DNA of 64,000 bases from Acidobacteriaceae bacterium (GCA_025356095.1 JANXUR010000043.1:1-64000); one strand, 5' to 3'; positions 53,351 to 63,188 are shown, numbered from the stretch's first letter. Notes: generated by a model from the sequence alone, not told the origin. Numbers and translations are program-made.

Positions 53351-55441
53351 CTACTTGGATTTGCTCTTCCCTTCAAGTTCATCCGCGAGCGTTTCGGCGT
53401 GATAAATCTTCCGCATGGCCTCGAGGATGGCGCGCGAATCTACGCTCACCGCACGGCCCACCTTGTCTTCATACGCAAAGTCCCAGGGTAGCGACTGGAT
53501 GTTGCCATCGAAGATGATGCCGACCACTTCGCCGTTGCGGTTGACGGTCGGCGAACCGGAGTTGCCGCCGATGATGTCTGCCGTGGAGACGAAGTTGAAG
53601 GGCGTCTTCAGATTCAGCTTGGGCTTGGCGTCAACCCAGGTTTTGGGCAGTTCGAATGGATCCTTATTGCCCTTTTCCGCCGCATGGGTAAAGGCTCCTC
53701 CTATCATTGTCATGGCAGGAATGGCTTTGCCGTCCACATTGTAGCCTTTGACTTCGCCATAGCTAAGTCGCAGAGTGAATGTAGCGTCGGGGTAGGTGTC
53801 TGTGCCGAGAACAGCGAAGCGGGCCTTGGCGATCAGGGTCGAGTTCTGGCGGATGACCGAATCTACTTGATCCTCGAACTGCTTGCGAATCGCGCGGGTA
53901 TCCGGGTCAATGGTTCGCGCGATGACGATAAGCGGATCGCTGCTGGCGGCGATGGCATCGGCCCCCCCTGCATAGAGTTGCTTGCGAACCGTGACCTGAT
54001 CAAGCTTTGTGTTGGCAATTGCATCCTTGGCGATGGCGGCAGGTGTGCGCCCTTGCAGGATTTTCTGCAGCACAGCATTGTCGTTGCCGAGTCTGGTTTG
54101 TGCCATTTCCAGCCAGCTTTTCAGTGAAGCCTCTTCGAGTGTCTTGTAGATCGGTGCCTCTGAAAGCAGAACTTGCTCAAATGAGGGAAGTCGGGCATCG
54201 CCGTATTCCCGGAGACGTTTGGCGCTAGGCTTCTGCTTTTCAGCCGCGACGCGGACCAGAGCCTTGGCCTTGCCCATCAGGTCGCCGCCAAAGCCGCCGG
54301 AGCCGCGATCGAGCCAGAAGTCCAAGGGGAAGACGCTTAGGTCGGTTTCCACTGCCTTGCCAGTAGCTTCCCACGCACCGGCGTATGCGCCCTTGAGCTT
54401 GGGGTCGGCGTCCACTGCCCTGCGTAGCTGGTCCTCCGCTGCCTGCTTGCCAGCCATCAGTTCTTTGTCCTTCAGTCCAAGGTCGCGGCCAAGGTAAGCC
54501 TTCAGTGAATTCTCGATGCCGAACAAGTCGTCGCTGGAAACGCGCGCGTTTTCCGCCGAGGTGTTGGCGAACTCATGGAGCATTTTGGCGCGATTGCTCA
54601 GGTAGTAGAGCAAAGTGGGGGTCTGCACATCTTTCAGGAAGTTGAGTTCAGCCATGGTAAGCAGGCGTTCTGTGCGGCCGGGGTGGCCGGAGACGAAGAT
54701 CAAGTCGCCATCTTTTACACCTTGTTTGGCCCATTCCAGATAGTGCTCAAGGTGCACTGGCTTGTCATTCTCATAGACTCGGAAGTAGCAGATGTCGAGG
54801 TCGTAGCGCGGGTACTCGAAGTTGTCGGGGTCGCCGCCGAAGAAGGCCATGGCAGCCTCTGGCGCGAAGACGACGCGGACGTCAGTGTATTTCTTGTACT
54901 GATAGAGATGGTAAGCGCCGCCCGCGTATAACGTGACGACGTCGCAGCGCAGGCCGGTCTTTTTATTACAGGAGCTTTCGATCTCGGCTTGCATGGAGCG
55001 GATTGCCTGTCCCGCGTCGGCATCGCTCATGCCGGGCTTGGCCGCCCCTTGCACCTGTGCCGTTACGTCTTCAATTTTTTGCAGGACGTTCAGCTCGAGG
55101 TCGGGGCACTTGCCCTCGGCGGCTTGGGTCTTGGCGTAAAAGCCATCCTTAATGTAGTCCTTGGTGGCGGTGGAAAGCTGCTGCAAGCACACGCGGCCGA
55201 CGTGATGATTGGTGAAGGCTAAGCCGTCCGGGGAAACAAACGAGCCAGAGCCCCCATTGTTGAAGCGCACCGAGCCGAGTTGCAGCTTTTCGAGGAATGC
55301 GGGCGTCACGTCAAAGTGGTATTTCGCTTTGATGCGCGCGGTGGGGGGAGCGTTGAGCAGCCACATGCCTTCATCGGCGAGGGCGAGGCTGCTGAGGGCG
55401 AGACTGAAGAGGGCACAGAAAAGGATGCGGGCGAATTTCAT
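53351..55441 (-). CDS. S46-family dipeptidyl-peptidase
   Basis: The protein has 696 residues from ATG 55441 (AGGAG upstream), with a signal peptide to about residue 22 followed by DEGMWLLNAPP, the typical S46 N-terminus. The catalytic His is in AFTNHHVG and the nucleophile in GGNSGSPTVN near the C-terminus. S46 enzymes (DPP7/DPP11) act in the periplasm, releasing dipeptides from protein fragments for uptake. Its neighbours do not form a clear operon. Confidence 0.94.
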   Translation of the reverse strand: MKFARILFCALFSLALSSLALADEGMWLLNAPPTARIKAKYHFDVTPAFLEKLQLGSVRFNNGGSGSFVSPDGLAFTNHHVGRVCLQQLSTATKDYIKDGFYAKTQAAEGKCPDLELNVLQKIEDVTAQVQGAAKPGMSDADAGQAIRSMQAEIESSCNKKTGLRCDVVTLYAGGAYHLYQYKKYTDVRVVFAPEAAMAFFGGDPDNFEYPRYDLDICYFRVYENDKPVHLEHYLEWAKQGVKDGDLIFVSGHPGRTERLLTMAELNFLKDVQTPTLLYYLSNRAKMLHEFANTSAENARVSSDDLFGIENSLKAYLGRDLGLKDKELMAGKQAAEDQLRRAVDADPKLKGAYAGAWEATGKAVETDLSVFPLDFWLDRGSGGFGGDLMGKAKALVRVAAEKQKPSAKRLREYGDARLPSFEQVLLSEAPIYKTLEEASLKSWLEMAQTRLGNDNAVLQKILQGRTPAAIAKDAIANTKLDQVTVRKQLYAGGADAIAASSDPLIVIARTIDPDTRAIRKQFEDQVDSVIRQNSTLIAKARFAVLGTDTYPDATFTLRLSYGEVKGYNVDGKAIPAMTMIGGAFTHAAEKGNKDPFELPKTWVDAKPKLNLKTPFNFVSTADIIGGNSGSPTVNRNGEVVGIIFDGNIQSLPWDFAYEDKVGRAVSVDSRAILEAMRKIYHAETLADELEGKSKSK

Positions 55442-55570
55442 GATGGCTCCTGCCAAACGGTCACGATGAGACAGCCAGAGCTGTGCTTATCGTTTTGCCT
55501 ACTTAGGATAGCCCTGCGATCGGTGAATTGGCGAGTGGGCGGAAGTGCGCCGCCTCCCTCGCCCAATTCT

Positions 55571-56161
55571 CTACCTGCCGCTGCCGCTCACACTCACGCG
55601 GAATGGCGCTGCCTGCACCGTGGAAGAGATGTTCAGCGCTGCGCTGCGCGATCCCTTGGCCTGGGGAGTGAAAGTTACGGTGACAGTGCAGTGGGCACCA
55701 GTTGCTAGGACGCTGCCCGTGCAGTTGTTGGACTGGGTAAAGTCGCTGGGATTCGATCCCGTTATCGTGAGTGACGACAAGGAAAGGCTGGCGACTCCCG
55801 AACTGTAAATAGTGACCGTGGCCGAGTGGCCGGTTCCCACTGGAACGGAACCGAAGGCCAGTGGATTCGGAGTCAACGCGATTACAGGCGTGTTTCGCAG
55901 GATGGAGGAGCCCTGAGTTCCGGTATTGGCCACATCGAGCGCCGCCGCGCTGCTAAGGTCGGCCACTACGGCCTGCACCGTGCTGGGTCGGGGGGAGGGC
56001 CGAACTGGGATGCAGGCAGTCAAATGACCCAAGGCTACCCACTGCTGCATAAGTTCCATTGAAGCGTACACCCGGACCGCTGGGGCCGCAAGAGTTTTCG
56101 ATGGAGTCCAAGGGCCGCAGGTTCGAGGACTTTGAAGAGCCCACCCGGCTGTAGCCCCCAT
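55571..56161 (-). pseudogene. Choice-of-anchor-D domain remnant, probably a broken gene
   Basis: The frame holds one good ASPM/SPD-2/Hydin-like domain at its C-terminal half (ALTPNPLAFGSVPVGTGHS..., with the Cys pair NNCTG and AHCTVTVTF). The first 75 residues have no start, ribosome site or secretion signal. Another frame above it (55953-56198) carries SNLRPLDSIENSCGPSG, which looks like the upstream part of a larger secreted protein. I read it as a decayed gene or a frameshifted tail. Confidence 0.5.
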
Positions 56162-56173
56162 CGCTGTACCCCC

Positions 56174-57085
56174 CTAGTAGAGCACCAGGCTCACCCAAAG
56201 CACTCCCGCAGACTTGCCGCCGGGGACTGACGCGCAGACTCCTACGGAGTACCTACTCACCGTGGGGTCGAGCGCTGGCCTGATTGCTCCGTCTGGTAAC
56301 TGCTCGGGTTGGAACGTAGTGCTGGTGACCAAGTAGCGGAAGAATTCTAAACCTGCTGGCTGATTGGTATTGACGCGGTCGGCTGTGGCCATTTGGCAAG
56401 CGTGGTCACGCAGGATTGTGTGCGCATCCACCCGCGAGAGCGCCTTCAGGCGGTTGGCTTGCCGCAGTTGATTCAGCCCTTCTGCAACCTTTTCTTCCGC
56501 TTCGTCCGCAGAAAGGTTGCCAAAACGCCTGACGAAATCCTGCGTCACGTAGATGCGTCCATGGAGGCGGATGACGGCCATGCCCGCTGCGTTGTATTTC
56601 GGGTTAAGCAGATTCTCGCGGTGGTGTGGTGAGTGCATCACTGCGTCATGGGCTTCTGCGGCAGAATCGTTCAGGGCGATGTTTTCTGCTGCGGCGTCCA
56701 TACGCAGGCCTTGCGCGCCGATACGCTCCAGCAGGTCGGGTTCGCCCGCATACAGGTGTGAGATGGCTCCGTGGGCAGCCATGAGGCGCGAATGGAGACG
56801 TGCGGCCTCGGTCACTTGCGAATCGAATTGTAGCGGGGCAATTCCCAGTTTCAGGCGTTCGATATTGGCCAGGCGCAGGAGTTCGGCCTCGGCTTGCAGG
56901 TCCACTGTAGCTTCACGAGGGGTGTCGGCGGCGGCAAACTGGCCTTGCAGAATGCGCGGCGCTCCCAGCGCGATGGTGACCAGCACAGTTGCTATCCATT
57001 TCCATCGAGAGAGAGGAGGGCGATGGTGCCTGAAGCCCTGTCGGCAACCGTGTTGTCCATTGTGTCGAAAAACCACGAACGTCAT
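56174..57085 (-). CDS. Exported CAP-domain (SCP-like) protein
   Basis: The protein has about 303 residues from ATG 57085 (an upstream ATG at 57202 would overlap the next gene and is less likely). A hydrophobic anchor or signal (about residues 25-46) is followed by the CAP domain: LLRLANIERLKLGIAPLQ, ARLHSRLMAAHGAISH and AAENIALND...HSPHHRENLLNPKYNAAG, the family metal/His site and HREN loop. The C-terminal part is unclear. Function unknown; CAP proteins are secreted. It lies 86 bp after the ATP-grasp-like gene. Confidence 0.85.
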   Translation of the reverse strand: MTFVVFRHNGQHGCRQGFRHHRPPLSRWKWIATVLVTIALGAPRILQGQFAAADTPREATVDLQAEAELLRLANIERLKLGIAPLQFDSQVTEAARLHSRLMAAHGAISHLYAGEPDLLERIGAQGLRMDAAAENIALNDSAAEAHDAVMHSPHHRENLLNPKYNAAGMAVIRLHGRIYVTQDFVRRFGNLSADEAEEKVAEGLNQLRQANRLKALSRVDAHTILRDHACQMATADRVNTNQPAGLEFFRYLVTSTTFQPEQLPDGAIRPALDPTVSRYSVGVCASVPGGKSAGVLWVSLVLY

Positions 57086-57170
57086 CTTCCACCAGTCCAG
57101 CGTGTGCGACTCTGCATGCAAGTTTAGATGCGCCGGAAGCGAAGTTCGCAGGTAGTACGTGCTCCGCGAT

Positions 57171-58394
57171 CTACTCCCTTGGGTGGAGGGCAGCGGAGGC
57201 ACCGACCCATTCCATGTTCTTGTTGAAGTCCACGCCCATCTGCAGGCCTCGGCCTGTGCGCACGATGATGCAAGTGCAAATGGGTTCCGGCGTGCGGTCC
57301 CAGACGAACATCATGCGCAGTTCGGCCTTGGTGGGGCCGTGCGGAGTCTCGATGACTGGGACAAAATTCAACCGATCCTGCAGGATGTAGTCCTTGCGTT
57401 TGTCTTCGGGAATCGCGGTAATATCTGCGGTGGTTGGGCCGACGACGACGCCGAGTCCGGCAAAGGAAAACAGCGGCTTCAGCACAAAGCTCTGCAGGGC
57501 TGCATTGTCGGGGATGCCGCCGAGTTCCACTTCGACCTGATCGAGAAAGATGGTGCGGGGCGCGGCGGGATGTTTGAGGTAAGGCGTGGAAAACTTGCTC
57601 ATGCGGAAGAACCAGTTGGGGTGTCCGGCCCATTCCACGTCAAGGTCGCTAGTCATGTTGAATTGCAGGGGCACCTGCTTGCGTTGCAACTCATCCACAA
57701 TCGCGCGGTTGTAAATCCGATGGATGGGAATGCGGCGGGTACCCGCTTCGTAGTAAAGCTGACGACCCGACTGCTTGACCTCGCGAATGTTGACGACCGG
57801 GATGCCGAGCATCTGGCGGGTGAGGATGAAATCGCAAAGAGTTTTCTGCTGCAGGGGGTCAATTTCCAGCAGCACTACATTTTCCGGGTTGTGTCCGGCG
57901 ACGATGGCATTCCGCAAAATGCTGACGTACTGGTCGAAGTTCAGCCCGCTCATGAGGTATTCCAGATTGCGGTCTAGATTGTAGGTTTCAATGTATTGCT
58001 GAGCCAGAAACGGCTGGAAGGCATAGAGGGAAGGGAAGGCCTGCATCTCCACCAGTTTTGGATTCAGTTGCGGCGCGCCATCAGCATCTTGACCTTGCAC
58101 AATGCCGAAATCCACTTGGCAGAACATGGGGATGGGCGACTCGTTGGGCACATTAAATTCGGGCGGAATTGTAGAACTGGAAAGCGCATGGTACTCGGGC
58201 GTCATCAGCTGCAGGATGAGTTCTTTGGCTGCCTGCGCGAAGCGATTGGTCAACGAGTGCGGCAAAAAAATGGGCGACTCGGAGAGGCGGAACTCGACAG
58301 GCACACCCGAGGTGGTACCGATGGAGTGCAGGAAGTGGGCATACTTGGCGGGCGTCCAATCAGCGTTGAAGGCGGCGCGATAGTGGGGAATCAT
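57171..58394 (-). CDS. ATP-grasp-like protein, possible peptide or amide ligase
   Basis: This 407-residue protein's C-terminal half has a layout like circularly permuted ATP-grasp: SFVLKPLFSFAGLGVVVG with a nucleotide-binding Lys, ILQDRLNFVPVIET and AELRMMFVW with acidic metal contacts near the end. The N-terminal part (about 1-200) is not recognised. It lacks a signal peptide. It is the only upstream neighbour of the CAP gene. A relation to the ATP-grasp/GCS2 cassette at 60-63 kb is possible but not shown. Confidence 0.6.
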   Translation of the reverse strand: MIPHYRAAFNADWTPAKYAHFLHSIGTTSGVPVEFRLSESPIFLPHSLTNRFAQAAKELILQLMTPEYHALSSSTIPPEFNVPNESPIPMFCQVDFGIVQGQDADGAPQLNPKLVEMQAFPSLYAFQPFLAQQYIETYNLDRNLEYLMSGLNFDQYVSILRNAIVAGHNPENVVLLEIDPLQQKTLCDFILTRQMLGIPVVNIREVKQSGRQLYYEAGTRRIPIHRIYNRAIVDELQRKQVPLQFNMTSDLDVEWAGHPNWFFRMSKFSTPYLKHPAAPRTIFLDQVEVELGGIPDNAALQSFVLKPLFSFAGLGVVVGPTTADITAIPEDKRKDYILQDRLNFVPVIETPHGPTKAELRMMFVWDRTPEPICTCIIVRTGRGLQMGVDFNKNMEWVGASAALHPRE

Positions 58395-58547
58395 GGCTTC
58401 GATTTAACCACAGCGCGGGGCTCGTGAGACAGGGCTTTAAGCCGAGGGCCCGACCGATTCCAGCGGCTGCCGCTCCTAAATTCAGGTGCTACGTAAGTCC
58501 TGTAAGGGCTTCTTTGCCGTGGTGCGCCCTGAGACACCAAATCTGGG

Positions 58548-59171
58548 TCACGACTGTTGGTCTGGCATCCTGAGACTGAAAAGTTTCCTTAACTCACCGA
58601 TGGCCTCGGCGGCAGCTTTAAGCGAATCGTGACGGTTCAGCCCTTTCTGCTGAAAGTCCAACGCGAGGTTCTGGTGAAAAATGGCTTCCCAAGACTCTGA
58701 GAAACCTGTGTCTCCTACTTCGATCAAGACCTTCGGGCGGCCAAGGTCTTGGGCAAATCGGTCTCCTTTGCGGCCCGCTTGAATATAAAGACCTCTTCCA
58801 CGCAACACCTGATCAATGAGCACACCCTGCTTAACAATCTTGAACTCGACTACAACGGTAGCTTCTAATGGCCTTATGAACTTTAAGAGGAGTGCACATG
58901 CATCTTCGTGGCCCTCAATCCGCACCCATTGGTGGATCACGTCGCCCGGGCCTTTGGATGCATGGTGTACCCGAATTAGCTCCTCTATGTCGGGCCTTTG
59001 CGACGTGTCGAGAATTATAAGCGGAACAAGTCGACCTCCCAGAGCCCCCATTGTTGCGATGGCAGCGTCTGCAACGATTCGGACTGGGCTAGCCTCGTGC
59101 CGCTTGAGAGTAACCTCAATCGTCTTGGGTTTGGCACGTCCAGTCCGTGACAAAAATCGCATCAGTCTCAT
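58548..59171 (-). CDS. Unknown protein, overlaps its upstream neighbour
   Basis: This 207-residue protein is not recognised. It is acidic/basic mixed, with a hydrophobic VRIVADAAIATMGALGGRLVPLIIL stretch (split at about residues 30-55) and a tail of helices (SLKAAAEAIGELRKLF). No signal peptide or metal motif. It overlaps the next gene upstream (59116-59694) by 56 bp. Both have weaker GC bias than their neighbours, which suggests foreign origin; no mobile element borders them that I can see. Confidence 0.55.
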   Translation of the reverse strand: MRLMRFLSRTGRAKPKTIEVTLKRHEASPVRIVADAAIATMGALGGRLVPLIILDTSQRPDIEELIRVHHASKGPGDVIHQWVRIEGHEDACALLLKFIRPLEATVVVEFKIVKQGVLIDQVLRGRGLYIQAGRKGDRFAQDLGRPKVLIEVGDTGFSESWEAIFHQNLALDFQQKGLNRHDSLKAAAEAIGELRKLFSLRMPDQQS

Positions 59172-59694
59172 TGTGGACTCCGTGACTATCTTCCAGAATA
59201 ATCTTTTGTGTATCGATTGTCCGCCCCGCCACGAGGTCGTGATTCAGAGAAAATATAAGCCAGCCTGCTACGGTTTGGTGAGCGTCTACACGTGTGGGAA
59301 GGGAAATTATGTGAGCCAGACCGGCAGCACTCTCGACTGCCTCAGCGAATTCAGGGTTATGCGAGATTCGGCAGGCCGCTTTGATGCCTCCGTCTAAGGC
59401 ATAAGTAATTTGTAGCTCCACCATTGCGATTGAGTTATCGATATCGGTCGGATTGGTGATTGACACAAGAAAGCTAAACACCTGTCTGGTGGCCTCGTAG
59501 CGTCGGAAGCCTTTTGCTCGGTAAATGCCGAGTTGCGGGCGTCGGCGTTCTTCGTGACCTTCGCTGATCGCGAGTGCCCGTTTCGCAGTTTGAACTGATC
59601 TCCAAGATGCCACGCTGGACCATCCTGCTAGTCCGAGTGACGCTAACGAGATCCAGAAAGTGGACTGAGCCCAAAAGGGCGTTAGTTCGGGCAT
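59116..59694 (-). CDS. Unknown membrane-anchored protein
   Basis: This 192-residue protein has one N-terminal membrane helix (about residues 11-33, STFWISLASLGLAGWSSVA) followed by a hydrophilic, beta-rich domain. Its layout (N-terminal anchor, RRPQLGIY strand, FLVSITNPTD) resembles anchored proteins of unknown function in accessory regions. It overlaps the next gene by 56 bp in another frame, implying coupled translation. No family recognised. Confidence 0.55.
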   Translation of the reverse strand: MPELTPFWAQSTFWISLASLGLAGWSSVASWRSVQTAKRALAISEGHEERRRPQLGIYRAKGFRRYEATRQVFSFLVSITNPTDIDNSIAMVELQITYALDGGIKAACRISHNPEFAEAVESAAGLAHIISLPTRVDAHQTVAGWLIFSLNHDLVAGRTIDTQKIILEDSHGVHNETDAIFVTDWTCQTQDD

Positions 59695-59949
59695 GTGATT
59701 TCCGTGTTCTCTATATGCGGATACCGCGCTACTCAGGAGGACAATGATAGCAATCTCGAAGTGTCTGACGATTTTGTGGCGTTGGCGAGCCTCCCAGCAC
59801 GCCTAAGCGGAGCTTGTATGGGGCACCCGGTTCCGAGGCTACTCAGAGTGCGTCGTAGAATTTCGGGGCTTTGCCCCGATTGGAAAGGCGAGGGCTCCGT
59901 CCACACACAAACACGGCAGCTTTGAGCTTACGCCCGGACCGCGGGTTTT

Positions 59950-60993
59950 TTACGCGTCGAACAGGAATTTGCCCTTTTCCATCACCTGCTGGTCGTCGGC
60001 CCAAATGTCAAACTGGCGGCCCACTACGTCAATGTGAGTGGAGGAGTACCACTCGGCTCCGGTATGTTCGCCGTAGGGGTTGCCGAAGGCTATGTGGATG
60101 CCGGGAAACTTTTCATCCTGTAGTATCTCGCCGATGATGTTGGTGAGGCCGATGTTGGTGCCGATGGCAAACTCGCCCACGCGGTCGGAGTTTTCATCGG
60201 TGTGGGTGTACTGCCAAAAGTCTTCTTCTAGTTCTTTGTTGTCGGAGTAAGCTTCCGCGAGCCGGTTGGCCTTCACCGTGATGGTAAGCGGTGAGTCCTT
60301 CAAGTCGCCATATTTTGCACAAAGGTAGTCACCGACGACGCCATCAATCACGAAGGTGCCGTTGACCTCGCCGGGGCTGGTAAAGATTTCACCGCCGGGC
60401 AGGTTACCCCATTTCTCCGGGGAGATGAGGCCGCTGGTCTTGATCCACTTGTAGAGCGGATTCATGTCGGCGATGATGTCAGTACCGGCAGCAGTTCTGG
60501 CTTTGATTTGCTTCGCTTGACGCACAATGGCGATGAGTTTGGCGCTCATGCGGTCAACCTTGGCAAAATCTGCGCGCATGCCTTCGAGCATGATCTGCTT
60601 GTTGATGTTGACCATGTGGCCATGGCGCATGCGCCTGCGGTTGACGATTGCCGTCATTTCCATGCGCGACTTCAGTTCGTTCATTTGGGCCTGAGCGCAG
60701 AAAATGCTTACATGGCTGGTCTCCATGTCTTCGCCGATGATGGTAGGGAAGTGTTTGAGCGGACGACGTTCGACCTCTTCCAGCACCCACGCATTGTAGT
60801 GCGCGCCCATTGCTTCCAACTCCTTTACCAGACTGGCGGCAATCTCGCGACAGGCATCATCGGTAATGATGGTGACCTTTTCGCTCGGTTGTACCCGCAG
60901 ACAGGTATGAATGGCGTTGTGCGCTCCCAGGGAAAGTTCAGGGTCAAAGGGCAACTGCGCAAGCTTGCGATTGGGATGAATTGCAATATCCAT
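59950..60993 (-). CDS. M29-like aminopeptidase of the ligase cassette
   Basis: The protein has 347 residues from ATG 60993, one base after the GCS2 stop (TAATATG), so translation is coupled. The C-terminal half carries the aminopeptidase-M29-like metal site: EFAIGTNIGL, QDEKFPGIHIAFGNPYG and SSTHIDVV with its acidic/His ligands. M29 enzymes cleave N-terminal residues. In this setting it may trim or recycle the amide product of the adjacent ligases. Confidence 0.85.
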   Translation of the reverse strand: MDIAIHPNRKLAQLPFDPELSLGAHNAIHTCLRVQPSEKVTIITDDACREIAASLVKELEAMGAHYNAWVLEEVERRPLKHFPTIIGEDMETSHVSIFCAQAQMNELKSRMEMTAIVNRRRMRHGHMVNINKQIMLEGMRADFAKVDRMSAKLIAIVRQAKQIKARTAAGTDIIADMNPLYKWIKTSGLISPEKWGNLPGGEIFTSPGEVNGTFVIDGVVGDYLCAKYGDLKDSPLTITVKANRLAEAYSDNKELEEDFWQYTHTDENSDRVGEFAIGTNIGLTNIIGEILQDEKFPGIHIAFGNPYGEHTGAEWYSSTHIDVVGRQFDIWADDQQVMEKGKFLFDA

Positions 60994-60994
60994 A

Positions 60995-62131
60995 TTAGGC
61001 CGTTTTGCCGGCAGCAGGCTGTTCGTCGAAGAGGCCTGCTGCGGTTTCCTCCATGATGTAGTCAACGACTTTTTTAAGGTCGCCAGTTTCTTCGTAGACG
61101 CGCAATTGCCGGTCAGCACCGGTGCCGTTTTTAAGGATTTCATGGATGTAGTTGATTTCCTCGCGAGAGCCGAGTTCATCTACTACATCGTCTACAAAAG
61201 CCAGATACTCAAGAATTAGGTCGCGCTCAGGAACTTCGGTTTGCTTGCCAAAGTCAATCAGCTTGCCATTGATGCCATAGCGGGCGGCGCGCCATTTATT
61301 TTCCATCAGCAGCAGGCGGCGATAGAGCCGGAAGCCCTGATTCGCCGAATACAGGCGGTGCAGTTTCACGACGGTGGCTTGAATCAGTGCTGCCAGCGCA
61401 ATAGTCTCATCCAGTCGCATCGGAATGTCGCAGATGCGAAACTCCAGCGTGTTGAAGAATGGATGCGGTCGAATATCCCACCAAATCTTCTTGGCGTTAT
61501 CAATGCAGCCGGTTTTCACCAGCAAATTGACGTAGTTTTCGTACTCGCCGTAGCTGGGGAAATAATCGGGAATATTGGTGCGCGGAAACTTGTCGAATAC
61601 TTTGCAACGATACGATTTCAGGCCGGTGTTCATGCCCATCCAAAAGGGTGAATTGGTAGAAAGCGCTAGCAGGTGCGGCACAAAGTAGCGGGCCGCATTC
61701 ATCATGTGGATGGTGGTTTCGCGGTCGGGCATGCCCACATGCACGTGGAGGCCAAAGATCAGATTGGCGCGGGCGACCATCTTGAGATCTTCCACAATCA
61801 CCTTGTAGCGGTCATCGGGATAGATCTCCTGCTTACGCCAGTCCGCAAAGGGGTGCGTTGCGATGGCGGCCAGCCCCAGATTATTGCGATGCGCCAGTTG
61901 AATCATGTCGCGGCGCAACCCTTTGACTTCGGCTTTGGCTTCTTTGATGTTCTGGCAGACCGAGGTGCCTACTTCCACGACCGATTGGTGCATCTCGGCT
62001 TTGACCCGCTCTTCCAGCAGCAGTTTGCCCTGTTCCAGCATCTCAGAATGAATGTGCGACCGGAGATCACGGGTCTCCAGATCAATGGTTGCGTATTCCT
62101 CTTCGATGCCCAGAGTGAAAACGTGACTCAT
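60995..62131 (-). CDS. Carboxylate-amine ligase, GCS2 family (YbdK-like)
   Basis: The protein has 378 residues from ATG 62131, which begins the family motif FTLGIEEEYATID and has GAGAGG upstream; the longer ORF adds 98 meaningless residues. Other features are GLHVHVGMPDRE and TLEFRICDIPMRLDETIALA. GCS2 enzymes condense glutamate or similar carboxylates with amines using ATP. It sits between an M29-like aminopeptidase (1 bp apart) and an ATP-grasp gene about 90 bp upstream. Confidence 0.93.
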   Translation of the reverse strand: MSHVFTLGIEEEYATIDLETRDLRSHIHSEMLEQGKLLLEERVKAEMHQSVVEVGTSVCQNIKEAKAEVKGLRRDMIQLAHRNNLGLAAIATHPFADWRKQEIYPDDRYKVIVEDLKMVARANLIFGLHVHVGMPDRETTIHMMNAARYFVPHLLALSTNSPFWMGMNTGLKSYRCKVFDKFPRTNIPDYFPSYGEYENYVNLLVKTGCIDNAKKIWWDIRPHPFFNTLEFRICDIPMRLDETIALAALIQATVVKLHRLYSANQGFRLYRRLLLMENKWRAARYGINGKLIDFGKQTEVPERDLILEYLAFVDDVVDELGSREEINYIHEILKNGTGADRQLRVYEETGDLKKVVDYIMEETAAGLFDEQPAAGKTA

Positions 62132-62222
62132 GCGGGGTGTCCTCTCCGGTGCTGCCAGACCGCGCCGAACCTCAAGTATAGACCGGGATCGCGGTGGAAA
62201 GCCTCGCGACTCCGGCAGTGGC

Positions 62223-63188
62223 TTACGAGCGACCGGTGCCGTTAAGGAAGCTGGCCCAGTGGTAGTCCTTGGCGGGGTCTTCCTTGCTGAGCGCCTTTTT
62301 GATGCATAGCTCAGCCATGTTCTCGACAAACCAGACGAAATTTTCGTGCCCGACCGAGGTGTACTCGCCATCGGGTGCCGGGTTGAGGAAGTCAATTGCA
62401 TACGGGATGCCATCTTCGACGGCAAATTCCACCGTATTCATGTCATACCCTAATGCCCTGCAGATTGTCAGTGCGTCCTTTTCCACGCGAGCCAGCAGCG
62501 CCGGGTCGTAGGGGGGCGCGTCTTTTACGTAACGCTCGTGGTGCGGAGCGCGAGGATCGTAGGGCATAATGTGGACTTTTTCCTGGCCCAGCACATAGCA
62601 GCGAAAGTATTCCTTGAAGTTGACGGTGCGCTGCAAGGTCATGCAGAGTTCGCCGGTTTCGTCGTATGCCTTGAACAGTTCTTCCTGATTGTGCACGTGG
62701 TAGACGCTCTTCCATCCGCCGCCGGAGTGGGGCTTAAGGAAGGCGGATCGCTCGGGGAATCCGAGGTAGTCGTAGATTTCATCCCAATTCAGGGGATAGA
62801 TCAGATTACGCATGGAGCGGTCAGTGGTGCCGACGGGGTAATCCTTGTGGGGCAAGAGAACTGTGGGGGGGATGGCGATGCCCAGTTTAGGCATCATTGA
62901 GTAATTGAAGAACTTGTCGTCGGCGCTCCACCAGAAGGGGTTGTTGATGACGATAGTGCCTTTGAGAATCGCATTCTTCAAATAGGCCCGGTAGAAAGGG
63001 ATGTCTTGCGAGATGCGGTCTACGATCACGCGGTAGCCGGACGCTTGGCCGTTGAAGACGCCGCCGGTCTGCACGAACTCAGCCTTCAGGTTCGTGATGC
63101 CGCGCTCTTTTACTACGTCATTGATACGGGCGACGAGTGCGCCGGGGAAGGTACTTTCCATGCCGAACAGAACGCCGATTTTTTCCAC
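62223..63188 (-). CDS. ATP-grasp ligase of the ligase cassette
   Basis: The protein has 321 residues from GTG 63188, chosen for GGAG seven bases upstream. The ATP-grasp lid KPHSGGGWKSVYHV with its Lys and Gly-rich loop lies at mid-protein. The metal-binding C-terminal element is GIPYAIDFLNPAPDGE (Asp, Asn), as in RimK/D-Ala-D-Ala-ligase-type enzymes. Family members join carboxylates to amines via acyl-phosphates. Beside GCS2 it may build a small peptide or modify a protein. Confidence 0.92.
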   Translation of the reverse strand: MEKIGVLFGMESTFPGALVARINDVVKERGITNLKAEFVQTGGVFNGQASGYRVIVDRISQDIPFYRAYLKNAILKGTIVINNPFWWSADDKFFNYSMMPKLGIAIPPTVLLPHKDYPVGTTDRSMRNLIYPLNWDEIYDYLGFPERSAFLKPHSGGGWKSVYHVHNQEELFKAYDETGELCMTLQRTVNFKEYFRCYVLGQEKVHIMPYDPRAPHHERYVKDAPPYDPALLARVEKDALTICRALGYDMNTVEFAVEDGIPYAIDFLNPAPDGEYTSVGHENFVWFVENMAELCIKKALSKEDPAKDYHWASFLNGTGRS

